From the NCBI GenBank assembly GCA_900547005.1, contig URER01000030.1, forward strand, positions 1-29,734: DNA of 29,734 bases, written 5' to 3'. Source of the DNA: an uncultured Prevotella sp. (GTDB lineage Bacteria; Bacteroidota; Bacteroidia; Bacteroidales; Bacteroidaceae). The position numbers were made by a program, and so were the translations under genes. Below, one piece after another: positions 1 to 6,719 of the stretch. How positions within the stretch are numbered: the first letter of the stretch is position 1; each line of letters opens with the position of its first letter. The notes under the pieces are model-generated. The model was not told the DNA's origin. It saw only the letters and a program-made list of their open reading frames with translations, and made no database searches.

Positions 1-1077
1 TGGGACGAGAACGGAACGGAATATCTCGACCTTTACGGCGGCCATGCGGTGATAAGCATAGGCCATTGCCATCCGCATTATATCGAGAAAATAACCGAAC
101 AGGTCAACAAACTCGGCTTTTACAGCAACTCGGTGATTAACAAACTGCAAGTGGAACTGGCCGGACGACTCGGCAAAGCAAGCGGATATGAGGACTATCA
201 GTTGTTCCTCATCAACTCAGGAGCGGAGGCAAACGAGAACGCCCTGAAGCTGGCATCATTCACAAACGGACGCACACGCGTGCTCGCTGCCGAGAAAGCA
301 TTCCACGGACGCACTTCGCTTGCCGTGGAAGTGACGAACAATCCGAAGATTATCGCGCCGATAAACGCTAACGGCCACGTTACTTATCTGCCGCTGAATG
401 ACCTCAAGGCATGGGAGACGGAGCTTGCTAAAGGCGATGTCTGCGCTGTAATCCTCGAGTGTGTGCAGGGTGTCGGAGGCATTAAACTGGCCACGCCGGA
501 ATTCGCGCAGGGCTTGCAAAAGGCTTGCAAGGAGCACGGAACGATACTTATATGCGACGAGATACAGTGCGGCTACGGCCGTACCGGACGCTTCTTCGCC
601 CACCAGTGGCTCGGCATCCGCCCCGACATGATTACCGTGGCAAAGGGTATCGGAAACGGATTCCCTATGGCCGGCGTACTCATCTCGCCCGACTTCAAAC
701 CCGTTTACGGTCAGTTGGGAACGACCTTCGGCGGCAACCACCTCGCCTGCACCGCTGCGTTGGCAGTGCTTGACGTGATGGAGAAGGACGGATTGGTAGA
801 GAATGCCCATCTCGTGGGCGAATATCTGCTCGACCGTCTGCGTGAGTTGCAGAAGACGGAGAAGCATATCACTGACGTTCGCGGACGCGGTTTGATGATT
901 GGCATCGACTTCGACATTCCTCAGAAGGACGTTCGCACGCCGCTCATATACGAGCAGCATTGCTTCACCGGCTGCACCGGCACTAACACGCTGCGTCTCC
1001 TCCCGCCTCTCTGTCTGTCGAAATCAGATGCCGACGACTTCATCGAAAGACTGAAAAAGGTGCTTGCCGAACTCTAA
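1..1077 (+). CDS. argD: Acylornithine aminotransferase (ArgD-type), 5' end outside window
   Basis: This is a class III PLP-dependent aminotransferase. It transfers an amino group from glutamate to N-acyl-glutamate semialdehyde to give N-acylornithine in arginine synthesis. The frame is open from base 1 (W-D-E-N-G-T-E-Y-L-D-L), the usual N-terminal motif of the family, so the true start lies upstream; the GTG at 49 is an internal valine, not a start. Visible motifs are NSGAEANENALKLA, the cofactor aspartate in CDEIQCGYGRTG, and the Schiff-base lysine in TVAKGIGNGFPM. Only a short N-terminal piece is missing. In Bacteroides the pathway is known to use succinylated intermediates, so the natural substrate may be N-succinylornithine; that is family knowledge and is not visible here. 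A strong hairpin terminator follows 29 bases after the stop. Confidence 0.93.
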   Translation, partial: WDENGTEYLDLYGGHAVISIGHCHPHYIEKITEQVNKLGFYSNSVINKLQVELAGRLGKASGYEDYQLFLINSGAEANENALKLASFTNGRTRVLAAEKAFHGRTSLAVEVTNNPKIIAPINANGHVTYLPLNDLKAWETELAKGDVCAVILECVQGVGGIKLATPEFAQGLQKACKEHGTILICDEIQCGYGRTGRFFAHQWLGIRPDMITVAKGIGNGFPMAGVLISPDFKPVYGQLGTTFGGNHLACTAALAVLDVMEKDGLVENAHLVGEYLLDRLRELQKTEKHITDVRGRGLMIGIDFDIPQKDVRTPLIYEQHCFTGCTGTNTLRLLPPLCLSKSDADDFIERLKKVLAEL

Positions 1078-1106
1078 TCAATACTGGTATTCAAATAGAG
1101 TAAACT

Positions 1107-1137
1107 AAAAAGGGGAAGCCGAAGCCTCCCCTTTTTT
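1107..1137. terminator. Bidirectional intrinsic terminator between convergent genes
   Basis: AAAAGGGGAAGC pairs with GCCTCCCCTTTT around a CGAA loop, with one internal A-C mismatch. There is a T run on the right and an A run on the left, so it can stop transcription from argD on the plus strand and from the HIT gene on the minus strand. Confidence 0.88.
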
Positions 1138-1169
1138 CATTGTTATTATATTTTGATATCGTCATTCCC

Positions 1170-1595
1170 TTATAATGCCGCGCGCAAGTCGTCTGCCATC
1201 TTGGCGTATTCCTCGTCAGTGAGATAGACCTCCTGCGGATTCATGCGGAACACTCCGCCGAAATCCGGACCGCCAACGTACTTAGGAATGAGGTGGAAGT
1301 GCAGATGCTCCAGTGTGTCGGAATATGCGCCGTAGTTTATCTTGGCCGGATTGAAGACCTTCTGCATGGCACGTGTAACTCTTGCCACATCGCTCATAAA
1401 GGCGTTGCGGTCGTCATCGCTCAGGAGATTAAGGTCGTCCACATGATCCTTATAGGCCACAAGACAGCGTCCGTGGTATGTCTGCTCCTTGAAAATAAAC
1501 ATTCTCGAAACGCTTAGTTGCGCTACTTCAATCATCAGATTGTGCAGTGTCTCATTGTTCTGACAATAGAGGCACTCTGCCGGATTACTTTTCAT
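1170..1595 (-). CDS. HIT-family nucleotide hydrolase/transferase
   Basis: The 141-residue protein carries the histidine triad H97-L-H99-F-H101 followed by L-I, the catalytic motif of the HIT superfamily. In HINT-type members the middle histidine attacks the alpha-phosphate of nucleotide conjugates. An N-terminal C-L-Y-C pair (residues 8-11) resembles the partial zinc site of some bacterial HIT proteins. The length is normal for a single-domain HIT protein. The start codon is the first ATG compatible with the domain. The gene is monocistronic and convergent with argD. The precise substrate cannot be told from sequence; dinucleoside polyphosphates or adenylated conjugates are typical of the family. 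Confidence 0.88.
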   Translation of the reverse strand: MKSNPAECLYCQNNETLHNLMIEVAQLSVSRMFIFKEQTYHGRCLVAYKDHVDDLNLLSDDDRNAFMSDVARVTRAMQKVFNPAKINYGAYSDTLEHLHFHLIPKYVGGPDFGGVFRMNPQEVYLTDEEYAKMADDLRAAL

Positions 1596-1794
1596 TGTTG
1601 TAGTTTGTTTTTATAATAGTTATACTTCTGGTTTGTATGCAAACAATTACCACGATGGGCAAATGAAATTTGTGGCAGCCGTACCGATATTTATGCCATC
1701 TGCCAACTCCACATTCAATCAGCTTCAAAGATAGCAATAAAATCCGAAACCAGCAAATTCATAATGAAAAGTAGAATAATTTCATTTGAAAATG

Positions 1795-1826
1795 TTTGCT
1801 TTTATGGTTTTAATTCCTTATTTTTG
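1795..1826 (+). promoter_or_regulatory. Predicted Bacteroidota promoter for the LytTR-FHA genes
   Basis: TTTG at 1795-1798 and TATTTTTG at 1819-1826 are separated by 20 bases, a full match to the -33/-7 consensus of the Bacteroides primary sigma factor. The start site would be near 1832, about 500 bases before the LytTR start codon. Confidence 0.6.
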
Positions 1827-2233
1827 CAATTAATTCTCGATTTCTCATAGGCAGAAAGCGGCTATGAACATATTCATAAGCGTGCTATTTGTGTATGAGG
1901 AACCTGCGCCGAAGCAGAAGGACATCCAAGTCAATGGACGGTACAGAAGCGGATGAGGCGGGAAAGAGAATTGCTATATATAGGAAAGCGTTTATCACGC
2001 GCTTTGTTCTTGATGTCTTGAAATCTCGCAAATTTCCAGGTCTTGTCAGGACTTAGCAACGGTAGATGCTCATGGGATGTTTTTATAGATGTCCTTATGC
2101 TATTGTCATACGCATATAATAATATGTGTAGACGGACAGTGGTATATAGGGATGATTATATAAAAACCATCGGCGTGGGTGTTTGCGTTGCTCGTTCAAC
2201 AAGACTGGGCAATGCGAGAGCCTCAAGACATGG

Positions 2234-2268
2234 GACGAGTGACAGGGTCAGACTCTCACGTCTTTTTT
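2234..2268 (+). promoter_or_regulatory. Terminator-like hairpin in the leader (possible attenuator)
   Basis: GACG-(AG bulge)-TGA pairs with TCA-CGTC, closing a 13-base loop, and six T residues follow at 2263-2268. It lies about 70 bases before the LytTR start, inside the predicted leader. The stem is short (7 pairs with a bulge), so it may be fortuitous. If real, readthrough here would set expression of the downstream regulator. Confidence 0.3.
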
Positions 2269-2338
2269 GTATATACCCGGCAACACAGAAGTTTCATCAT
2301 TCTTGCAGGAGAGCGCAAGAGCATACCGTACATGGGAA

Positions 2339-2713
2339 ATGGCAAGAATATGTCTCAACACAAGGGATGAACTGATAATCATTGACCTAAGCAAGGTTGC
2401 CTTCATGCGTGCAGACGGCAACTACACAAATCTTATGTACATAGACGGACAGACGGTTGTCTTATCCTTGGGACTGTCAAAAGTCGAGACACTCGTGGGA
2501 CAGGCATATCCCAAAGGGACGAAAAGCCCTTTTGTACGTATGGGCAGAAGTATGATAATCAACCAAAGCTACCTTAGCAGGATAAACATACTGAAACAGA
2601 AACTATATTTGTATGACTATGAAAACCACGTGTACAGCCTTACCGTACCGAAACCTCTGCTGAAAGAATACAGGGAAATAATCAGAAAACAATATACTAC
2701 GGAAAATGAATAA
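2339..2713 (+). CDS. Stand-alone LytTR DNA-binding transcription regulator
   Basis: The 124-residue product is essentially one LytTR domain: an opening L-N-T-R-D-E-L-I-I-I strand, the characteristic RADGNYTNLMY segment (residues 24-34), FVRMGRSMIINQSYLSRI in the middle, and a closing L-T-V-P-K-P-L-L-K-E-Y. There is no receiver domain and no membrane segment, unlike LytR/AgrA response regulators. I chose ATG 2339 because the domain begins at once with MARICLNTRDE; the frame also contains an ATG at 2267, but the 24 added residues look non-domain. The stop overlaps the next start by 8 bases (ATGAATAA), which implies translational coupling with the FHA gene. Single-domain LytTR proteins usually control neighbouring genes, so it may regulate this locus, but no operator could be identified by eye. 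Confidence 0.85.
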   Translation: MARICLNTRDELIIIDLSKVAFMRADGNYTNLMYIDGQTVVLSLGLSKVETLVGQAYPKGTKSPFVRMGRSMIINQSYLSRINILKQKLYLYDYENHVYSLTVPKPLLKEYREIIRKQYTTENE

Positions 2714-3326
2714 GATTCTAATCGGAAGAAACGGCGACCAGCCTTTTGCAATAAGGGAGGAAGGAGTGAGTGCCGTGCATGCCTCATTGACAATTACCGA
2801 CGGTGGAATATGGATGCTGAAAGACGAGAATTCGACCAACGGTACGTTTGTAAGGAACTCCGGCGGATGTTTTGAGCGGATTGAAGTAAGGAGGATTAAT
2901 CCGTCCGCTGTCATCCGTCTTGGCGACGAGACAGTCAACGGCATCACCTTCAGTGCCTCGAGACTGATGGAAACAGATCCAAGCAACTACTCCGCAGAGT
3001 TCCGCAAATTGAAGAAGGACTATGCTGAGTACTTTGAAAGCAGGAGAAAAATACACAAGCGAACGATGATGAAGAAGTTTATCCCTCTCATAATATCTGT
3101 GGTATGCATTGTAGCCTCCATTCCTTTCGACTCTCCACAGATAATGCGTCTGCTGATGGTTATCCCGTCATTGGCGACTCCTCTGATAAACTTATCAGAT
3201 ACAAAGGATATGGAGCAACTGACAAACAGATACAAACAGCTGTTGGTTTGCCCCAAGTGTGGCAAGCCTCTGGGCGAATATGAGATAATCAAGGGACAGT
3301 GTGCCGGTTGCAAGGCACATTGTTAG
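2706..3326 (+). CDS. Membrane FHA-domain protein with C-terminal zinc ribbon
   Basis: The 206-residue protein has an N-terminal FHA domain (about residues 4-85), which in this family binds phosphothreonine peptides. The key FHA residues are present: I-G-R (6-8), S22 with H25 (S-A-V-H-A), and STNGT (43-47). A charged linker leads to two hydrophobic segments (about 125-141 and 147-163) that should place both ends in the cytoplasm. A C-terminal four-cysteine ribbon follows: C182-P-K-C185 and C199-A-G-C202. It overlaps the LytTR gene by 8 bases. A plausible role is to recruit proteins phosphorylated by the kinase of this locus to the inner membrane. That role is inferred from context only. Confidence 0.82.
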   Translation: MNKILIGRNGDQPFAIREEGVSAVHASLTITDGGIWMLKDENSTNGTFVRNSGGCFERIEVRRINPSAVIRLGDETVNGITFSASRLMETDPSNYSAEFRKLKKDYAEYFESRRKIHKRTMMKKFIPLIISVVCIVASIPFDSPQIMRLLMVIPSLATPLINLSDTKDMEQLTNRYKQLLVCPKCGKPLGEYEIIKGQCAGCKAHC

Positions 3327-3412
3327 GAGAATTATAATTAAACAATTAATCCGATTGGCATGGTTTGTACTGTCGGTCTGACAAATCAAATGAAACCTAA
3401 TTAATTTTTATA

Positions 3413-4153
3413 ATGAAGAGAATAATATCAATAATCACAATTGCCTTAGCTGTTTTCATCACCGCTCAGGCACAGAGAACATTCGTTTTAGTGACAGGAG
3501 TCTCGAGTTATAGCGATTCCGGAAACAACCTGCAGCAGACCACAAAGGATGCCAAAGCATTTAAGGCTGTTATAAAGAAACACACAAAGGACGTAACAAT
3601 CCTAACGAGCAAGTATGCGAACCGTGAGAATATCATGGAAAAACTGCGGGCGATATGCAATCGCGCTACCGCCAAGGACAGGATTGTGTTCTTCTTCAGC
3701 GGACACGGGACACCGGGCGGCATCGTGGCATACGACAAGGTAATACGCTACAGCGAACTGAATTCCATGTTGGGTGGCTCGCAGGCAAAGGAGAAGATAT
3801 GCTTCGTGGACGCCTGTCATGCAGGTAGCGTGGTGAGCCACTCTACAGGTAAATACGAACTGGCTGACGGCGATTCCGATAACAGAGGCATGATATTCTT
3901 CATGTCATGTAGGGCAGACGAGTATTCCGCGGAAAACCCATGGGTCGGTGCCGGCTTCTTCACGCAGGCTTTGCTGAAAGGAATCCGTGGCAAGGCGGAT
4001 ACGGACGGTGACCGTAAGATAACGGTAATGGAACTGTTCAGATACATATATAAGGACGTGGGGCATAGCACACGGAGTTTTCCCAGACCGCAACATCCGC
4101 AGCTGATAGCTCCTAAGTCGGCATATAACGGTGTGGTTGTGGAATGGAACTGA
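3413..4153 (+). CDS. Exported caspase-like (peptidase C14) protease
   Basis: The 246-residue protein begins with a typical signal peptide (hydrophobic core IISIITIALAVFITA, cleavage around A20-Q21). The caspase fold is clear: strand FVLVTGV, a D-A-K-A-F helix (residues 46-50), the catalytic histidine in FFFSGHGTPGG (H98), and the catalytic cysteine in CFVDACHAGSV (C135). Near the C-terminus, D196-T-D-G-D200-R-K-I-x4-E207 looks like an EF-hand/dockerin-type calcium loop, fitting the calcium dependence of many metacaspase-like enzymes. Cleavage after basic residues is common in bacterial C14 enzymes but is not shown here. It lies 86 bases after the FHA gene and 220 bases before the next gene, with no clear promoter of its own. 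Being exported, its substrates should be periplasmic or extracellular. Confidence 0.88.
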   Translation: MKRIISIITIALAVFITAQAQRTFVLVTGVSSYSDSGNNLQQTTKDAKAFKAVIKKHTKDVTILTSKYANRENIMEKLRAICNRATAKDRIVFFFSGHGTPGGIVAYDKVIRYSELNSMLGGSQAKEKICFVDACHAGSVVSHSTGKYELADGDSDNRGMIFFMSCRADEYSAENPWVGAGFFTQALLKGIRGKADTDGDRKITVMELFRYIYKDVGHSTRSFPRPQHPQLIAPKSAYNGVVVEWN

Positions 4154-4220
4154 AATTCGTCAACGAAAAAACACGGTTCAAACTTTAATCCCTAAGGTTC
4201 AACCCGTATGCTTTGGGAAA

Positions 4221-4253
4221 TTTGCAAAAGGGTGTCTCCGCATATTATCTTTG
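4221..4253 (+). promoter_or_regulatory. Predicted Bacteroidota promoter for the 4374-13741 genes
   Basis: TTTG at 4221-4224 and TATCTTTG at 4246-4253 are 21 bases apart, a full consensus match. The start site would be near 4260, giving a leader of about 115 bases before the ATG at 4374. No comparable match was seen in the intergenic gaps between there and 13741, so this may drive the phosphatase, kinase and Sel1 genes together. Confidence 0.62.
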
Positions 4254-4373
4254 CATAAACGAGTTAGAAACAACCGCTGGCGGAACTGCCTTTTTCATGC
4301 AGGACAAGCCTTGCCACAATTCGGTTATGCTTCATTCTGCCAACAGATTTAAAACAATTAAAAAAGCAGAAAT

Positions 4374-5135
4374 ATGGAAACAAAGAAAATCAACCAACCA
4401 GGGACATCACCAAACAGGGAAAAGAACAATGACAAACAAAGAAACTCCGCAGCCGTGGGCGCGGCAACTGTTGCCGGCATGGCAGCCGGAGCTGTAGGTA
4501 TGAACGTTGTCGCAGGCGACTCCATAGAGGAGGATGCATCGATGCAGGAATCCGTGACAGCGCAGGCGCAAGACGTAGCGGAGCAGTTGGAAACAGCGGA
4601 AACAGGACAAGAAACGGTACGGGAAGAACCGCAACCTGTGGCAGAAGCAGAGACGGCTGCAGAGCCACAGCCTGAGACAGGAGCCGGGTCTGCCGGCGGA
4701 ACGCAAGAACCGCCCTCTCCGCAAGAACCTGTGGGCAACGTAGATCCGGCGAGTGGAGAAGAACCGCCGACTGATTTGGTTGGCAGCATAATTGCCGGTG
4801 AGGAGATAGACCCTGCCGATGTGGACGTGGCGGACATCATCAACGTAGACCAGATAGGAACGGTATATACCGTTGACGGGCAAAATATGCTTGCCGCCGC
4901 AATACATGACGATGAAGGCAACGAACTGATGATGGTCGACGTAGACGGCGACGGCGTGTTCGATGTAGTTACAACTCCCGAAGGAGAGGCTATTGCGGAA
5001 GTAGGAGGCGACATCGACGTGAGCGATGCGGAACACATGATGACAGGCGAAGACAGTGGCTGGCTTGCCGCGAATGATTTCGACAACTCTATGGATGTGG
5101 GCAGTGACATACAGAATGACATCATTGAGGCGTAG
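4374..5135 (+). CDS. Acidic protein with glycine-zipper-like segment and EF-hand-like loop; function unknown
   Basis: I do not recognise this 253-residue protein. A short basic/polar N-terminus is followed by an Ala/Gly-rich stretch (residues 26-48, AAVGAATVAGMAAGAVGM...) that looks like a glycine-zipper or weak membrane helix. Residues 50-145 are strongly acidic and rich in Glu, Gln, Pro, Thr and Ala, so probably disordered. Residues 160-210 look folded and contain D189-V-D-G-D-G-V-F-D197, a D-x-D-x-D-G calcium-type loop. The C-terminus is again acidic. It has no cleavable signal peptide. It is the first gene after the promoter at 4221-4253, and the next gene starts 3 bases after its stop, so it is almost certainly cotranscribed with the FHA-phosphatase-kinase genes. 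Confidence 0.75.
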   Translation: METKKINQPGTSPNREKNNDKQRNSAAVGAATVAGMAAGAVGMNVVAGDSIEEDASMQESVTAQAQDVAEQLETAETGQETVREEPQPVAEAETAAEPQPETGAGSAGGTQEPPSPQEPVGNVDPASGEEPPTDLVGSIIAGEEIDPADVDVADIINVDQIGTVYTVDGQNMLAAAIHDDEGNELMMVDVDGDGVFDVVTTPEGEAIAEVGGDIDVSDAEHMMTGEDSGWLAANDFDNSMDVGSDIQNDIIEA

Positions 5136-5138
5136 GCA

Positions 5139-5759
5139 ATGGAAGGAAGTAAAAAGATGCTGGCGATAACGTGCAGGCATTGCGGTGTGCCGTTTCAGGT
5201 GGCAATCCCAGGAAAAAGCGGTACGTATAGATATGTATGCCCGTCTTGCAAGAACGGAACGGACGTAAGATTCAATCTGCCACCCGAGACACAGAATAGT
5301 GATGCGGCACAGCGGACAAGGCTGGGGAACGGTCAACCACAAGGAAACCAAATGACGGATGCCCCGTTGCAGGAAAGGAAACCCACGAAAAAACTTCCTG
5401 GTGACGGACTGAACGGGAGCGGATGTCTTGAGATTATACGCTTCGGAGGTATGCTTGGCGGCATTGCCAACACACGTTTCCCCTTACGTGCAGGTCTTAA
5501 TACCGTGGGGCGGGCAGACCCAGACACGCCTTCTAACATAAGCATAAAGAATGACCCTACAATAAGCCGCCGCTCGGTGACAATAGAGGTTGTCCCGAAG
5601 GAGAACGGGGTTTTGTTCAAGATGAAAGTGCTGCGTGCCGCCAATCCCGTTCTCCATAACAACAAACCGCTTATGGAGGGAGAGATAATATACCTGAACT
5701 ATGGCGACAGCATTAGGCTCGGGCGCACAACGTTACGTTTTAACAAACAGAAAAAATGA
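5139..5759 (+). CDS. Zinc-ribbon/FHA-domain protein
   Basis: The 206-residue cytoplasmic protein has an N-terminal zinc ribbon (C12-R-H-C15 and C34-P-S-C37), a polar low-complexity linker (about 45-95), and a C-terminal FHA domain (about 97-203). FHA landmarks are N-T-V-G-R (121-125), I-S-R-R (142-145) and the closing Y-G-D-S-I-R-L-G-R-T-T-L-R-F. The usual histidine after S-R-R is replaced by S146, and no N-G-T motif is evident, so phosphothreonine binding may be altered. The start could instead be the ATG at 5157, which has a GGAAGGAAG purine run just upstream. The stop overlaps the phosphatase start by 4 bases (ATGA). The order of domains mirrors that of the other FHA protein of the locus. 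Confidence 0.8.
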   Translation: MEGSKKMLAITCRHCGVPFQVAIPGKSGTYRYVCPSCKNGTDVRFNLPPETQNSDAAQRTRLGNGQPQGNQMTDAPLQERKPTKKLPGDGLNGSGCLEIIRFGGMLGGIANTRFPLRAGLNTVGRADPDTPSNISIKNDPTISRRSVTIEVVPKENGVLFKMKVLRAANPVLHNNKPLMEGEIIYLNYGDSIRLGRTTLRFNKQKK

Positions 5760-6670
5760 AAATAACACTGAACCAACCATACTCCTTCTGCCAGTTGGGC
5801 AGAAGGGATAATCAGGAGGATGCGCGTTTTCCTGATGTGGACGAGCCGCAGGACAGCCAACCGTTCTTTGTCGTCTGCGATGGTGTAGGTGGAGAGGAAA
5901 AAGGCGAGGTGGCAAGTCGCACGGTTTGCGATGCTTTCGCCTGTAGTCTCGCACACACAGACTGGGACAGGGATTTCAGCAACGAAGACTTCAAACGGTG
6001 TTTGAATGCCGCTTACTTGGCATTGGATAAGGAAAACTCGCCCGAGAGCGAAGGCATGGCTACGACCATGACGTTTATGGCTTTCCATGCTGGGGGATGC
6101 ACAGTGGCGCATATAGGTGATAGTCGGGTTTATCATGTACGCCCCGGCAGTGGAATTCTGTACCGCAGTGACGACCATTCTTTGGTCAACGCGTTAGTGC
6201 ATTCGGGGGCAATTACGCCCGATGAAGCTGTCGGACATTCACGGGAAAATGTAATAACACGCTGTATGGAAGCCGATGCAGGAAAAGGAGAACGCTCGGA
6301 AGCGACGGTGCTGCGTATCACGGACATCTGCTGTGGTGACTATTTCGTGCTGTGTACCGACGGCGTGACACATCGGGTGCCAGACGATATACTCGTGAAG
6401 CTGCTTGGTGCCAGCGGTGTCTCGGACAAAGACAAATGCAGGATGCTTGCCTCGCAATGTGAGACAAGTGCAGACAACAACACCCTCTATATGGTGTCGG
6501 TGAAGGATGTTGAGACAGACGAGTCACAGGAAGGTATGGAAGTAGATAACTCTGATGAATTGGAGACTGCACGGATAAGACGTGCGGGCGACATAGCGAG
6601 TGAGATAGCCGCGGATAAACGTACTTCTATAATGGACAAAATGCGGAACCTAATGGAAAAGATATTCTGA
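5756..6670 (+). CDS. PP2C-family serine/threonine protein phosphatase
   Basis: The 304-residue protein contains the PP2C motifs in order: G15-R-R-D-N-Q-E-D, V40-C-D-G-V-G-G (metal aspartate D42), G100-M-A-T-T-M, A118-H-I-G-D-S-R, D139-D-H-S-L-V, D195-Y-F-V-L-C-T-D-G-V (metal aspartate D202) and A239-D-N-N-T-L-Y. All metal-binding positions appear intact, so it should be active with Mn/Mg. No membrane segment is visible. A charged tail (about 255-304) ends in an amphipathic stretch. It is translationally coupled to the FHA gene upstream, and the kinase follows 49 bases downstream. PP2C enzymes encoded next to Hanks-type kinases normally reverse the kinase's phosphorylation, which is the role expected here. 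Confidence 0.93.
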   Translation: MKITLNQPYSFCQLGRRDNQEDARFPDVDEPQDSQPFFVVCDGVGGEEKGEVASRTVCDAFACSLAHTDWDRDFSNEDFKRCLNAAYLALDKENSPESEGMATTMTFMAFHAGGCTVAHIGDSRVYHVRPGSGILYRSDDHSLVNALVHSGAITPDEAVGHSRENVITRCMEADAGKGERSEATVLRITDICCGDYFVLCTDGVTHRVPDDILVKLLGASGVSDKDKCRMLASQCETSADNNTLYMVSVKDVETDESQEGMEVDNSDELETARIRRAGDIASEIAADKRTSIMDKMRNLMEKIF

Positions 6671-6719
6671 CAGAGTAATTGCAGTGTCAGGTTACAGACA
6701 ATATATAAAAAGAAGGTTT

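Larger units (their letters stand above)
1596..2338. other. Long intergenic region / leader upstream of the LytTR gene
   Basis: About 740 bases without a convincing gene. A good Bacteroidota promoter lies at 1795-1826. A 30-codon open frame starts at 1864 (MNIFISVLFVYEEPAPK...) but resembles nothing I recognise and has no other support. A small hairpin (AAAGCG/CGCTTT, 1985-2005) and a terminator-like hairpin at 2234-2268 lie further on. Open frames across 2043-2375 overlap each other and look non-coding. The simplest reading is a promoter followed by an untranslated leader of roughly 500 bases. Confidence 0.5.

Noticed and set aside
1864..1956. 30-codon open frame downstream of the first promoter
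   Set aside because: Short, no recognisable sequence, no comparison available; left as part of the leader.
2043..2375. 110-codon open frame before the LytTR gene
   Set aside because: It overlaps the LytTR start in another frame, contains the terminator-like hairpin and has no protein-like pattern.
4358..5351. Long minus-strand open frames (255 and 314 codons) opposite the acidic-protein gene
   Set aside because: They mirror the biased codon use of the plus-strand gene, have low-complexity Ser/Thr/Ala or Cys/Arg/Leu-rich translations, and would break the tight plus-strand operon.
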